From Shimia thalassica (GTDB taxonomy: Bacteria; Pseudomonadota; Alphaproteobacteria; Rhodobacterales; Rhodobacteraceae), in NCBI RefSeq assembly GCF_001458215.1, contig NZ_CYTW01000002.1, positions 62,001-126,000 on the forward strand: 64,000 nt of DNA. The letters run 5' to 3'. Below the pieces are notes generated by a model that worked only from the letters and a program-made list of their open reading frames with translations, searched no databases and was not told the origin of the DNA. Positions 17,825 through 27,449 of the stretch are shown here, one piece after another (position 1 is the stretch's first letter; every line of letters begins with the position of its first letter). Position numbers and translations under genes: made by a program.

Positions 17825-18187
17825 TCACATAAAGCCCAATTCAAGGCGCGCTTCGTCGGACATCATTTCCATGCCCCATGGTGGCGACCAGACAAGAGCC
17901 ACTTCGACGTTGCGAATACCGCCAACACCGGCGACCGCTTCCTGGACCCAGCCGGGCATTTCACCGGCGACCGGACAGCCCGGCGCGGTCAGTGTCATGG
18001 TGATCATGACGTCGTTTTCGTCGCTGATTTCGATCGTATAGATCAGCCCGAGATCATAGATATTCACCGGAATTTCCGGATCGAACACGCTGCGACAGGC
18101 CTCGACGATGGGCTCGTGCAATGCATGTTCGGTGCTCGACGGGGCGATCAGCGGTTCACCTTCGACGGGTTCAGGGGTGTATGTCAT
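17825..18187 (-). CDS. DUF59/MIP18-family Fe-S assembly protein (SufT-like)
   Basis: This 120-residue protein has the DUF59 core PIVEACRSVFDPEIPVNIYDLGLIY and the single conserved cysteine in TLTAPGCPVAGEM. SufT-like proteins help mature Fe-S enzymes in the cytoplasm. A short acidic N-terminal extension precedes the domain, as is common in alphaproteobacterial suf-linked members. AGGA precedes the ATG. It is followed directly by the A-type carrier gene, which supports the Fe-S role. Confidence 0.88.
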   Translation of the reverse strand: MTYTPEPVEGEPLIAPSSTEHALHEPIVEACRSVFDPEIPVNIYDLGLIYTIEISDENDVMITMTLTAPGCPVAGEMPGWVQEAVAGVGGIRNVEVALVWSPPWGMEMMSDEARLELGFM

Positions 18188-18300
18188 GATCTGGTCCTGC
18201 GTGATTGTCGAGAGATTATATAAGGATTGGCGGTGCCAAGGTCCAGAGGCACAACGGATGTTAACTGTATCAGATGCGTGCGTGCGTCCTTTTGCGGGTG

Positions 18301-18582
18301 TCAGTCGTTGATGTCACTGTCAAAGGTTTTGGGGCCGCTACCGGGCAGGGCGAAGACGCGCCGCAACAGCAACCATGCAACCAGAGACAGCGCAGAAAAC
18401 AACAGAGCCAGCACCGCAGGCGACATCATAGAGGTAAGGCCAATCAGGGTCATGAGGCCGACAGCTGCCGCACCAATTGCGAATCCCAGGAAGACGAATC
18501 CCGGAACCAGCACCTCGAGCGTGGCCAAGGCCAGCGCCGCGGCGATCCATATCCACCAGATATCGAGAACTTCACTCAACAT
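18301..18582 (-). CDS. NfeD-family membrane protein
   Basis: This 93-residue protein has two or three close membrane helices (WWIWIAAALALATLEVLVPG, FLGFAIGAAAVGLMTLIGL and AVLALLFSALSLVAWLLL) and little else. It therefore lacks most of the C-terminal OB domain of longer NfeD proteins. NfeD proteins partner SPFH/stomatin proteins in membrane quality control. The start overlaps the SPFH stop as TAATG, so the two are translationally coupled, as is usual for the pair. Confidence 0.85.
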   Translation of the reverse strand: MLSEVLDIWWIWIAAALALATLEVLVPGFVFLGFAIGAAAVGLMTLIGLTSMMSPAVLALLFSALSLVAWLLLRRVFALPGSGPKTFDSDIND

Positions 18583-19469
18583 TAAGAGCCACCTTTCAAA
18601 AGCTTGAAGGCATCCCCAAACGCTTCGAGCGCAGAGGCGGGAAGCACGATGGTTTGCTTGCCATCGCCGTTACCAAGCGCGTTCAGAGCTTCGACCTGTT
18701 TCAGCGCAACCTGATATTGCGCCGCTTCGATGCCGTTTTCCTTGATCGCTTTGGCAACAACTTCTGTCGCATAAGCTTCGGCCTCGGCTTCGATGCGGCG
18801 TGCCTTTGCGATTTGTTCGGCGGCATAAAGCTCGGCATCGGCGTTCAGCTCAACCGCGCGCTTTTGACCTTCGGCTTCGGTGACCTGCGCGCGACGGGCG
18901 CGTTCCGCGTTCAGCTGTTGCAGCATGGCCTGACGGGTTGCGTCGTCCAGATTGACGTCAAGAATTTCCGAACGCGTGACCTCGATGCCCCAATCATCAA
19001 CGGCATCTTCCACGGCCATTTTTATCGCAGCAGTCAGTTGGGCGCGGTTTGACTGGACTTCATCCAGTTCCATCTTGCCGATTTCGGCGCGCACGATCCC
19101 GGCAACGGTTGTGGCAATGGCCGCATCAACGTCGCGAATCCGGTAGACGGTCTTTTCCGGCTCGGTGATCCGGTAGAAAACCGAGGTATCGACCTGCACC
19201 AACACGTTGTCAGCCGTGATTGCGTCCTGGCTCATGGTGGGCAACTGGCGTTCGAGAATCGAGATTTTGTGTTTCACGACATCCAGAAACGGCACTACAA
19301 AATTGATACCCGGTCCAAGCACCGAATGCAGGCGCCCGAAGCGTTCGACAACATGCTTTTCCGATTGCGGGACAATTCGCACGCCCTTTAGAATGACGAC
19401 GATCAGGAAGACCGCAGCAAGAATGAAAACGATATTGCTGCTCAATATGTTCAGAAGCTGTTCTTCCAT
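18582..19469 (-). CDS. SPFH/Band 7 stomatin-like membrane protein (QmcA-like)
   Basis: This 295-residue protein has an N-terminal membrane anchor (IVFILAAVFLIVVILKGV) and the Band 7 domain at about residues 30-190 (VVERFGRLHSVLGPGINFVVPFLD, DVQVDTSVFYRI-type strand). An Ala/Glu-rich coiled coil (about 195-260) follows. It is likely an oligomeric membrane scaffold that influences proteolysis. ATG 19469 (MEEQLLNIL) was preferred because GAGAGAG lies upstream and the helix follows at once; the frame is open further upstream. It is coupled to the NfeD gene. Confidence 0.9.
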   Translation of the reverse strand: MEEQLLNILSSNIVFILAAVFLIVVILKGVRIVPQSEKHVVERFGRLHSVLGPGINFVVPFLDVVKHKISILERQLPTMSQDAITADNVLVQVDTSVFYRITEPEKTVYRIRDVDAAIATTVAGIVRAEIGKMELDEVQSNRAQLTAAIKMAVEDAVDDWGIEVTRSEILDVNLDDATRQAMLQQLNAERARRAQVTEAEGQKRAVELNADAELYAAEQIAKARRIEAEAEAYATEVVAKAIKENGIEAAQYQVALKQVEALNALGNGDGKQTIVLPASALEAFGDAFKLLKGGS

Positions 19470-19579
19470 ATGATAAATCTCTCTCTTGTATGCTTTTGTA
19501 TACAGATGGGGGCGACTCACTTGTTTTACAAGATGCCCCAAGTGTGGTTGGAGAAGAGAAAACCCGAGAAAGGTGATAC

Positions 19580-20710
19580 ATGACAAGCCGGTTTTCGTTC
19601 GAATTGCAGGCCAAAGATGGCAAAGCCAGAAAAGGCGTGATCAAGACCCCGCGGGGAGAAGTGCGCACACCGGCGTTCATGCCCGTCGGAACCGCGGCGA
19701 CGGTCAAGGCGATGATGCCGGAATCCGTGCGCGCCACGGGTGCCGATATCCTGTTGGGCAACACCTATCACCTGATGCTGCGCCCCACCGCTGAACGGAT
19801 CGAACGTCTGGGTGGTTTGCACAAGTTCATGAACTGGGATCGTCCCATCCTGACCGACTCGGGCGGGTTTCAGGTGATGTCGCTGGCCGGTCTGCGCAAG
19901 TTGACCGAAGACGGCGTGACCTTCAAATCCCACATCGATGGTTCGAAACATATGCTGTCGCCGGAACGCTCGATGGAAATTCAGCGGCTTTTGGGGTCTG
20001 ACATTGTCATGTGTTTCGACGAATGCCCCGCATTGCCCGCAGATCGCGAGCGGATTGCGGAATCCATGCGGTTGTCGATGCGGTGGGCGGAACGCTCGCG
20101 CGAGGCGTTCGGGGATCGTCCGGGGCATGCTTTGTTTGGCATTATGCAGGGCGGGCTTGAGCAGGATCTGCGCGAAGAAAGCGCCGAAGCGCTCAAGGCG
20201 ATTGGTTTTGAGGGGTATGCCGTGGGTGGTCTGGCCGTCGGTGAGGGGCAGGAGGCCATGTTTGGCTGTCTTGAATATGCACCTGATATGTTGCCCGAGG
20301 ACAAACCAAGGTACCTGATGGGAGTTGGCAAGCCTGACGATATTGTCGGGGCCGTGAAACGCGGGATCGATATGATGGATTGCGTGTTGCCGTCCCGCTC
20401 GGGGCGCACGGGGCAGGTCTTTACGCGCCACGGTGTGGTGAACATCAAAAATGCGCGCCACGCAGATGATCCACGTCCGCTGGACGAAAACTGCTCCTGT
20501 CCGGCCTGTTCGAATTACAGCCGCGCCTATCTTCACCACGTGTTCCGTGCCAACGAGATGATCTCGGGGATGCTGCTGACGTGGCACAACCTGCATTATT
20601 TTCAAGACATTATGCAGGGCATGCGTGATGCGATTGAGACCGGCACATTCGACGCATGGGAAAAGGATTTCCATGCAGGTCGTGCGCAGGGCGATATCGA
20701 ACCGTTGTAA
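19580..20710 (+). CDS. tgt: tRNA-guanine(34) transglycosylase (queuosine synthesis)
   Basis: Tgt exchanges guanine 34 for preQ1 in tRNAs with GUN anticodons, which include the tRNA-Asp genes further along this window. The 376-residue TIM-barrel enzyme has the conserved [10 protein letters not shown] and [13 protein letters not shown]. Its zinc site is [16 protein letters not shown] near residues 309-324. AAAGGTG precedes the ATG. It is divergent from the SPFH gene and stands alone. Confidence 0.96.
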   Translation: MTSRFSFELQAKDGKARKGVIKTPRGEVRTPAFMPVGTAATVKAMMPESVRATGADILLGNTYHLMLRPTAERIERLGGLHKFMNWDRPILTDSGGFQVMSLAGLRKLTEDGVTFKSHIDGSKHMLSPERSMEIQRLLGSDIVMCFDECPALPADRERIAESMRLSMRWAERSREAFGDRPGHALFGIMQGGLEQDLREESAEALKAIGFEGYAVGGLAVGEGQEAMFGCLEYAPDMLPEDKPRYLMGVGKPDDIVGAVKRGIDMMDCVLPSRSGRTGQVFTRHGVVNIKNARHADDPRPLDENCSCPACSNYSRAYLHHVFRANEMISGMLLTWHNLHYFQDIMQGMRDAIETGTFDAWEKDFHAGRAQGDIEPL

Positions 20711-20785
20711 GTTTGATCGGAGGTCTTTGTTGCATCGGTGGCATGTGGTGCCTAGGCTGGAAGTGCTTCAACAAGGGACCTTCCT

Positions 20786-21382
20786 ATGAACAAGCTTATT
20801 CCGGTTTTCGCGATTGCCTTTTCGGCGCTGTCTGGTGGCGTATCTGCCCAGGAAATAAATGGGTGTGGCCTGTCCGAGGCCGACTTTACACCCGCGCTCA
20901 AGAAACAGATGGAAGGTCAATGGACCATCCACCTTGGGCCGGGTGAGCGCACCGCAAAAGTCGGGACAACGGTCACGTCGCTGCCATTGCCTGACGGAAA
21001 CAGCGAAATTGTTCCGATCCTTTTGGACGAAGACCGCCTGATCGCGCATTTTAGCCTTCTGGGGGATCAAGAGCTTGCCCCGTTGGGTGAAGACATCAAA
21101 CTTGAAGGGGTGCGCGGAGAGCTGGCGCGCCGTCCTGATGTGGCCGCCAACGCGCGTGTAATGCTGGATCACGCCGGGTTGGGGCAGGTGCCTGCCTGTA
21201 ATCCGGGCGATATGTTGCGGATCGGGTTCCGCCGGAGCCTGAAATCGGTGAGCACGGGCAAGGAAAACGAGTTCACATACGAAATCTATCTTTTGAACGA
21301 AAACCTCATGGGTGGCATGGTGAAGGTGGATGAAGGCGGCGGAGTTTATGCCCAGCGTCTGATATCGCTCAAGAAAGAGTGA
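20786..21382 (+). CDS. Exported hypothetical protein
   Basis: I do not recognise this 198-residue protein. It has a clear signal peptide (MNKLIPVFAIAFSALSGGVSA, cut before QEING), so it is probably periplasmic. The mature part has two cysteines, in NGCGLSEADF and VPACNPGDM, that could pair. The sequence is mixed alpha/beta-like with no membrane segment. AAGGGAC precedes the ATG. It lies 75 bases after tgt and 244 bases before lon, so it may be its own unit. Confidence 0.75.
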   Translation: MNKLIPVFAIAFSALSGGVSAQEINGCGLSEADFTPALKKQMEGQWTIHLGPGERTAKVGTTVTSLPLPDGNSEIVPILLDEDRLIAHFSLLGDQELAPLGEDIKLEGVRGELARRPDVAANARVMLDHAGLGQVPACNPGDMLRIGFRRSLKSVSTGKENEFTYEIYLLNENLMGGMVKVDEGGGVYAQRLISLKKE

Positions 21383-21626
21383 TTTCAGCGGCTTGCCTGC
21401 CAAACCTCAAGGCAGGCCCATGGAATGCGTGCATTTTTTCGCCAATCCGGACCAAAAGGCGCTTGTCCATGGTGGCGGTGGCGGGCATTGTGGCCGACAC
21501 AATAAAGGTCTGGACGGTTGAAACAGGCGGGGCCACGCCCCAGATTTAACTTCCAGGAAACGGAAATGGCCGATGGGTTGCCTGTGTGAGGGACCCGAGC
21601 TGTTTTGCCAAGAACAAGGACCGAGT

Positions 21627-24023
21627 ATGCAAGAGCCTCTCAACACCTCCTATCCTGTCCTGCCGCTGCGCGACATCGTGGTTTTCCCACATATGATCGT
21701 GCCGCTGTTCGTGGGCCGTGAAAAATCGGTACGCGCGCTTGAAGAAGTGATGCAGGATGACAAACAAATTCTGTTGTCGAGCCAGATTGATCCGGCCGAG
21801 GACGACCCCTATGCCGACGGCATTTATCGCGCGGGCGTGCTGGCCAATGTGCTGCAGCTTCTGAAACTGCCCGACGGAACCGTAAAGGTTCTGGTCGAAG
21901 GCGTGGCTCGCGTTGAAATCACCGACTTTATCGAAAACGACGCGTTTTTCGAAGCAACGGCCGAGTATCTTACCGAAATCCCCGGAGATGCTGCGACGAT
22001 CGAAGCTTTGCTGCGCACCGTCACCGACGAATTCGAGCGTTACGCCAAGGTTAAAAAGAACATCCCCGAAGAAGCGCTGTCTGCGGTGTCCGAAGCTGTC
22101 GAGCCGGCCAAACTGGCCGATCTGGTTGCAGGGCATCTGGGCATTGAAGTGGACCAGAAGCAAGAGCTGCTGGAAACGCTGTCTGTCAGCGAGCGTCTGG
22201 AAAAAGTCTATGGCCTGATGCAGGGCGAGATGTCGGTTCTTCAGGTCGAGAAAAAGATCAAGACCCGCGTGAAATCCCAGATGGAGAAGACCCAGCGCGA
22301 ATACTATCTGAATGAGCAAATGAAGGCCATTCAGAAGGAACTTGGTGATGGCGAAGACGGCTCGAATGAAGTGGCCGAACTCGAAGCCAAGATCGCGGAT
22401 ACCAAGCTTTCGAAAGAAGCCAAGGAAAAGGCAGATGCCGAGCTGAAAAAGCTCAAGAACATGTCGCCTATGTCTGCGGAAGCCACGGTTGTGCGCAACT
22501 ATCTGGATTGGATGCTGGCCATCCCGTGGGGTAAAAAATCCCGCGTGAAGAAAGACCTGAACAAAGCGCAGGAAGTTCTCGATATCGACCACTATGGTCT
22601 CGAGAAGGTCAAAGAGCGTATTGTCGAGTATCTTGCTGTGCAGCAACGCTCGCAAAAACTCAAAGGTCCGATCATGTGCCTCGTTGGCCCTCCGGGTGTG
22701 GGTAAGACCTCGCTGGGTAAATCGGTTGCGAAAGCCACCGGGCGCGAGTTCATCCGCATTTCGCTGGGCGGTGTGCGCGACGAATCCGAGATCCGCGGCC
22801 ACCGTCGGACCTATATCGGGTCAATGCCGGGCAAGATCATCCAGGCGCTGAAGAAAGCCAAAACCACCAATCCGCTTATCCTGCTCGACGAGATCGACAA
22901 GATGGGTCAGGACTTCCGTGGTGATCCGGCTTCGGCCATGCTCGAGGTGCTTGATCCGGAACAGAACTCGACCTTTGTGGACCACTATCTCGAGGTGGAA
23001 TACGATCTGTCGAACGTGATGTTCCTGACAACTGCCAACAGCTATAACATGCCGGGTCCACTTTTGGACCGGATGGAGATCATTCCTCTGGCGGGTTATA
23101 CCGAAGACGAAAAGAGCGAGATTGCGAAGCAGCACCTGATCGCCAAGCAGATCAAGAACCACGGCCTGCGCAAGGGCGAGTTTGAGATCACCGATGAGGC
23201 GCTGAGCGAAGTCATCCAGCGCTATACCCGCGAAGCGGGCGTTCGGAACCTTGAGCGCGAGATCGCGAAACTGGCGCGGAAAGCCGTGACCAGCATCGTC
23301 AAGAAAGACGTCGAGAAAGTTGTCGTGACTGCGGATAACGTGGACGATTTCCTTGGTGTCAAAAAGTACCGTTACGGGCTTGCCGAGCAGAACGATCAGG
23401 TCGGTGTCGTAACGGGACTGGCATGGACAAGTGTCGGTGGTGATCTCTTGCATATCGAGGCCCTGCGGCTTCCTGGCAAAGGCCGGATGAAGACCACCGG
23501 TAAGCTTGGCGATGTGATGAAGGAATCGATTGATGCGGCTTCAAGCTATGTCCGTTCGATCAGCCCGCAGATTGGGGTGAAACCGCCCCAGTTTGAAAAG
23601 TTCGATATTCACGTGCACGTGCCTGATGGCGCGACACCAAAGGATGGACCGTCTGCTGGTCTGGCCATGGTGACATCGATTGTGTCGGTTCTGACCGGTA
23701 TTCCGGTGCGCAAGGATATCGCAATGACGGGTGAAGTTTCGTTGCGCGGTAATGCGATGCCGATTGGCGGACTGAAGGAAAAACTTCTGGCTGCTTTGCG
23801 CGGTGGGATCAAAACGGTTCTGATTCCCGAAGAGAACGAAAAGGATCTGGCAGAGATCCCTGACAACGTGAAAGAGGGATTGAAGATCATTCCGGTTTCG
23901 CATGTGTCCGAAGTTCTCAAGCTTGCCTTGGTCAGCGAACCAGAGGCCATCGAGTGGGACGAGGCCGCCGAGGCCGCTGCCGCATTGGCCAGAGAAACGG
24001 CTGCGGGCGCAACAGCGCATTAA
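21627..24023 (+). CDS. lon: ATP-dependent Lon protease
   Basis: This 798-residue hexameric cytoplasmic AAA+ protease degrades misfolded and regulatory proteins. In order it has the LON substrate domain (about 1-200), a coiled linker, and the AAA+ module with Walker A GPPGVGKTS near residue 355. The C-terminal peptidase domain has catalytic Ser676 in PKDGPSAG and Lys719 in GGLKEK. ATG 21627 (MQEPLNTSYPVLPLRD) has AAGGA just upstream; a longer in-frame start was rejected. A hairpin terminator follows at 24050-24077. Confidence 0.98.
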   Translation: MQEPLNTSYPVLPLRDIVVFPHMIVPLFVGREKSVRALEEVMQDDKQILLSSQIDPAEDDPYADGIYRAGVLANVLQLLKLPDGTVKVLVEGVARVEITDFIENDAFFEATAEYLTEIPGDAATIEALLRTVTDEFERYAKVKKNIPEEALSAVSEAVEPAKLADLVAGHLGIEVDQKQELLETLSVSERLEKVYGLMQGEMSVLQVEKKIKTRVKSQMEKTQREYYLNEQMKAIQKELGDGEDGSNEVAELEAKIADTKLSKEAKEKADAELKKLKNMSPMSAEATVVRNYLDWMLAIPWGKKSRVKKDLNKAQEVLDIDHYGLEKVKERIVEYLAVQQRSQKLKGPIMCLVGPPGVGKTSLGKSVAKATGREFIRISLGGVRDESEIRGHRRTYIGSMPGKIIQALKKAKTTNPLILLDEIDKMGQDFRGDPASAMLEVLDPEQNSTFVDHYLEVEYDLSNVMFLTTANSYNMPGPLLDRMEIIPLAGYTEDEKSEIAKQHLIAKQIKNHGLRKGEFEITDEALSEVIQRYTREAGVRNLEREIAKLARKAVTSIVKKDVEKVVVTADNVDDFLGVKKYRYGLAEQNDQVGVVTGLAWTSVGGDLLHIEALRLPGKGRMKTTGKLGDVMKESIDAASSYVRSISPQIGVKPPQFEKFDIHVHVPDGATPKDGPSAGLAMVTSIVSVLTGIPVRKDIAMTGEVSLRGNAMPIGGLKEKLLAALRGGIKTVLIPEENEKDLAEIPDNVKEGLKIIPVSHVSEVLKLALVSEPEAIEWDEAAEAAAALARETAAGATAH

Positions 24024-24049
24024 GCCGGACGATCAGGTTCCAAGAATTG

Positions 24050-24077
24050 AAAAGGGGCGCCTCAGGGTGCCCCTTTT
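24050..24077 (+). terminator. Rho-independent terminator after lon
   Basis: AAAAGGGGC (24050-24058) pairs with GCCCCTTTT (24069-24077) around a 10-base loop, with four T residues at the end. It lies 27 bases after the lon stop. Confidence 0.75.
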
Positions 24078-24215
24078 GCGCTTTCCCGCCTTAAAACGCA
24101 GCGTTTCACATAAATTTCGTAGGTTTTTCAGGGGGGCGTCCGGCGATGGCCCTAGTTAACAGAGTCGCGACCTGCTACTCTGTTTCCAAACCGTGAACAA
24201 TGGGAAGCAATACAA

Positions 24216-24611
24216 ATGGCAAAGACCACCACCCAAAGTCGAGCAAAGGCGTCACCTAGCAAAGCAGCAGCTGTCGCATCCAAAAAAGCCCCACCCGTGG
24301 TCGTAACCGAGACGGCACCGGTGCTCAGCGCACCGGAACTCAAGAAGGTCGAGTTGATCGATGCGGTTGTGGAACGGTCCGGTGTGAAGAAAAAATTCGC
24401 AAAACCCGCGATTGAGGCGGCACTTGCGATCCTTGGAGAGTCTTTGGCGGAAGGGCGCGATTTGAACCTGCGCCCCTTGGGCAAAGTCAAAGTCCAACGC
24501 ACCAAGGAAGTCGCCAATGCCGTCGTGATGACGACCCGTATTCGCCGTCCGAACATGGAAGCCGCACCTGTCGACGCCGAAGAGGGCGGGATCGCCGACG
24601 CCGCCGAATAA
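24216..24611 (+). CDS. HU-family DNA-binding protein with basic N-terminal tail
   Basis: This 131-residue nucleoid-type protein is longer than HU (about 90). An Ala/Lys/Ser-rich tail of about 40 residues precedes the HU-like fold (ELKKVELIDAVVERSGVKKKFAKPAIEAALAILGESLAEGRDLNLRPLGKVKV-type region). The usual long DNA-binding arm is reduced, and the C-terminus is acidic. It probably binds DNA as a dimer. It lies between lon and tRNA-Val and has its own promoter region. The specific role of this extended form is unknown. Confidence 0.8.
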   Translation: MAKTTTQSRAKASPSKAAAVASKKAPPVVVTETAPVLSAPELKKVELIDAVVERSGVKKKFAKPAIEAALAILGESLAEGRDLNLRPLGKVKVQRTKEVANAVVMTTRIRRPNMEAAPVDAEEGGIADAAE

Positions 24612-24837
24612 TCGACGCAGATCTTTTTGAAAACCTTTCGCGGGCGCTCTTTGATAAAAGGGGTGCCCGTCTTCTTTTGTAAGAGGGCGGGCAGGGGAGG
24701 TTCCCGTGAAATTGCCCTGTTGGGTATCTTGTGCCGCGTATCCCTTGCCAGCAAGGAATTTCCGGTGCGCAAAGGGCGCGCGGATTTTCGCAAAATCTCT
24801 TCGGTGAAAATAATTCCATAAATCGTGAAATTGTCTA

Positions 24838-24866
24838 TTGAACCTCTCTGCAAGCAGGGCTAGAAG
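24838..24866 (+). promoter_or_regulatory. Putative promoter of tRNA-Val
   Basis: TTGAAC (24838-24843), a 17-base spacer and TAGAAG (24861-24866) lie just before the tRNA. The predicted start near 24873 would leave only a very short 5' leader. The region 24612-24837 holds no other gene that I can support. Confidence 0.45.
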
Positions 24867-24875
24867 GCGCGCACC

Positions 24876-24951
<76 letters not shown>

Positions 24952-25279
24952 TTTTCCCTATGAAAATCAATGCTCTACCATGACGCCTCGGGCCAGAGAT
25001 GACGCGTGTCTTGCGGTGTGGTTCAGTCTCTATCGAACATCTATTTGGTTTTGTGGTGTCTGCCAGCGCAAACAATGCGTATGTGTTTTGCAAGCGAACA
25101 TGGTGCCTGCAACACTCGTCCAAAGGTGCCCGTTCAGGTCAAAATACCTTTGGAAAATGACGGACTACAGAAACACCCAAAAAAACTGTCACCGTCTCGT
25201 TTTATGCGCTTGACGCGCCACACGTGGCGGCATAAACCACGCCACACGCTTCGGGGCTCTGCCCCAGAGCAGATGGTAA
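24952..25279. other. 328-base spacer without a supported gene
   Basis: This lies between tRNA-Val and the first tRNA-Asp. Short open frames exist on both strands, but they lack ribosome sites, family signatures and coherent codon use. No hairpin terminator or operator stands out. Confidence 0.6.
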
Positions 25280-25356
25280 GCGGTTGTAGCTCAGTTGGTT
25301 AGAGTGCCGGCCTGTCACGCCGGAGGTCGCGGGTTCGAGCCCCGTCAACCGCGCCA
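25280..25356 (+). tRNA. tRNA-Asp (anticodon GTC), copy 1
   Basis: The 77-base cloverleaf has acceptor GCGGTTG/CAACCGC, anticodon stem CCGGC/GCCGG with loop CTGTCAC, and an encoded CCA. Positions 26 and 44 are G and A. A T-tailed hairpin follows at 25389-25422. Confidence 0.96.
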
Positions 25357-25388
25357 CTGCCATCATCCAAGTGGTTTGACCACTGAAA

Positions 25389-25422
25389 GAAAAGCCGCCT
25401 TTCCAGGCGGCTTTTTCTTTTT
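25389..25422 (+). terminator. Strong terminator after tRNA-Asp copy 1
   Basis: AAAAGCCGCC pairs with GGCGGCTTTT around TTTCCA, followed by a run of T residues. It should separate the tRNA from the RTX gene. Confidence 0.85.
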
Positions 25423-25535
25423 GGGCCATTCGATCTGATTTTCGAAAACTTCCGGAATTCCTGAGTTTACTTGGAAACTTTGATTGCTAATCTATCTGCG
25501 AATTTTTGAGATTAGTTTGTCGAGGATTTTTATTT

Positions 25536-27206
25536 ATGTCCCTTTCCATTGAAACGCCCGTGATGGCGGAACCCGTAATCAATGCACATGTGCCGACGTC
25601 AAATGAGGCCAGTAGCGTTATTCAGAACTCTTATTTTGATATCAAAACATTTCTGTATCTGGACACGATTGGTGTGCAGGAGATCAACGGAGAAACTTAT
25701 GTAAGCGGCAACTGGCCCGTTCAGTTTGTCTATCGGTTCTGGGATGACGGAGACCATCCGGATCACGCGGATTTTGCCTTGAATCCCGACTACTCAATCA
25801 CCACTCGGTTTTCCGTCTACCTGACCTCTTCAGACGGGCTGATTGACGGGCGGGAATACATTGATCTCTATGCCAACTCTCCGATCGAGATCCGGTATCA
25901 TGCAAGCTTTTCCGATACCGAAGCGGTTTATCCGACGGTGATCGATCAGGACACGCGAGAGCGGTCTCAGGTTCTTGAGCCGGGACGCTATACGCTTACG
26001 CTTCAGGTTTTGGCAGATGACGTCGACAGTCAGGACCTTGTTGACAGTTTGGACTTTGTCCTCTCTGGGCAGGACTACGAGGTCACCAATTTCGAACTGA
26101 GCGATCATGTCTGGCTGCGGGGGGAATCAATCACCCTGAACGCCACAGTCAGCAATATCGGCGCAATGGATATGGATCGTTCGGGCAGCGAGCTGCAGTT
26201 CTTCCTGTCGGAAGACATGGTTTGGGATGATCAGGATCTTTTGATCGGGGCACAGGCCACAGCTTATCTGGCTGCCGAGCCTCCCGGCTTTCGCCAGGTG
26301 ACCACCTATGATCAGCAGGTCAGCTATCTTGTGGACGCTGGGATCGATGTCGGAACCTATCATGTGCTTGCCGTTGCGGATGCCAACAACTGGGCCTTTG
26401 ACACGGATCGCAGCAACAACGTGGCTGTTTCGGGTCCTGTCGAGATTGCTGAACGTGCCTCGGTTATCGACGGGGACGGGGATAACAACCTGTTGCTCGG
26501 AACGGGTGGTGCGGATCAGGTTAACGGGCTTGGCGGGCACGATACCTTGCGCGGCGATGTGGGGGACGACACGCTGGATGGCGGCGCGGGCCGCGACACG
26601 CTCAGCGGAGGGGAGGGGAATGATTCCCTTATCGGAGGCGACACATATGATGATCTGTTCGACGTGATCTATGGCGGTGCCGGCAATGACACGATTGACG
26701 GCGGTGCTGGCAACGACTCGCTTCACGGTGGCGACGGTAACGATGAAATCCGAGGCGGGTTCGGGTCTGATACGCTTATCGGGAATGCAGGGGAGGATTC
26801 CCTGAACGGTGGCGCCATGTCCGATATTCTGTTCGGAGGGGACGGGGACGATTTCCTGAACGGCGGATACGGGTTTGACCGTTTGAACGGAGGGAGCGGA
26901 GCAGACCGGTTCTTTCACAGTGGCGCCGCGGGCCACGCCAGCGACTGGGTTCAGGACTATTCCGATGCGGATGGTGACCATCTGGTCTTTGGCGGGGCGT
27001 CGGGATTCTATTACCAGTTCCAGATCAACCTCACCAACGTGGCTGGGGCAGGGGATGACACGGTTGAAGAGGCCTTCGTGATCTATCGACCTACCGGGCA
27101 AATCCTGTGGGCGCTCGTGGATGGTGCGTCACAGGATATCACGCTTGATGGCACCCACGGCACCTATCTTGCCGAGGCGGGCGAGACGATCTTTACGCTG
27201 GTTTGA
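25536..27206 (+). CDS. RTX (hemolysin-type calcium-binding) protein with CARDB-like domain
   Basis: This protein has about 556 residues. The N-terminal 175 residues are not recognised. A CARDB-like adhesive beta domain follows (about 185-300, with ESITLNATVSNIGAM and TDRSNNVAVSGPVEI). From about 310 to 465 run glycine/aspartate nonapeptide repeats of the GGxGxDxLxGG kind, which fold as Ca2+-binding beta rolls, then a serralysin-like C-terminal domain. No signal peptide is seen, so type I secretion through the C-terminus is likely; no such transporter is encoded here. ATG 25536 has GAGG upstream. It lies between two tRNA-Asp genes, so insertion is plausible. Confidence 0.82.
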   Translation: MSLSIETPVMAEPVINAHVPTSNEASSVIQNSYFDIKTFLYLDTIGVQEINGETYVSGNWPVQFVYRFWDDGDHPDHADFALNPDYSITTRFSVYLTSSDGLIDGREYIDLYANSPIEIRYHASFSDTEAVYPTVIDQDTRERSQVLEPGRYTLTLQVLADDVDSQDLVDSLDFVLSGQDYEVTNFELSDHVWLRGESITLNATVSNIGAMDMDRSGSELQFFLSEDMVWDDQDLLIGAQATAYLAAEPPGFRQVTTYDQQVSYLVDAGIDVGTYHVLAVADANNWAFDTDRSNNVAVSGPVEIAERASVIDGDGDNNLLLGTGGADQVNGLGGHDTLRGDVGDDTLDGGAGRDTLSGGEGNDSLIGGDTYDDLFDVIYGGAGNDTIDGGAGNDSLHGGDGNDEIRGGFGSDTLIGNAGEDSLNGGAMSDILFGGDGDDFLNGGYGFDRLNGGSGADRFFHSGAAGHASDWVQDYSDADGDHLVFGGASGFYYQFQINLTNVAGAGDDTVEEAFVIYRPTGQILWALVDGASQDITLDGTHGTYLAEAGETIFTLV

Positions 27207-27287
27207 ACTTTTTGAACGGCCAAAGTGATTTGGGTATGATTTACGGTTGACGCTGTCTTCTGTGACTTGTATCCGAACGCTCACCGC

Positions 27288-27364
27288 GCGGTTGTAGCTC
27301 AGTTGGTTAGAGTACCGGCCTGTCACGCCGGGGGTCGCGGGTTCGAGCCCCGTCAACCGCGCCA
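27288..27364 (+). tRNA. tRNA-Asp (anticodon GTC), copy 2, variant at 26 and 44
   Basis: The cloverleaf and anticodon match copy 1, with CCA encoded. It differs at position 26 (A instead of G) and 44 (G instead of A), a reciprocal swap in the two bases that stack between the D and anticodon stems. Confidence 0.95.
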
Positions 27365-27449
27365 CTTATTTCCCCTGATGCTGGGGGCCTTCGGGCAAAA
27401 GGATCACGTCAGACGGCACATCGCCCGACGACACACAGAAAGAAAATGC

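Noticed and set aside
19526..20674. Open frame antisense to tgt
   Set aside because: Tgt on the plus strand has its zinc site and active-site motifs; the shadow has none.
21383..21626. Short gene before lon
   Set aside because: Only a frame of about 32 codons with no ribosome site or family signs.
24152..24853. Minus-strand frame opposite the HU-like gene
   Set aside because: Low-complexity shadow; the plus-strand HU-like fold is convincing.
24612..24875. Terminator of the HU-like gene
   Set aside because: GC-rich inverted pieces near 24640-24700 do not form a clean stem with a T tract.
24980..25213. Short frame between tRNA-Val and tRNA-Asp
   Set aside because: No ribosome site, odd composition and no family signs.
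26460..26910. Tandem DNA repeat, possible CRISPR
   Set aside because: The repeats are in frame and encode glycine/aspartate RTX nonapeptides.
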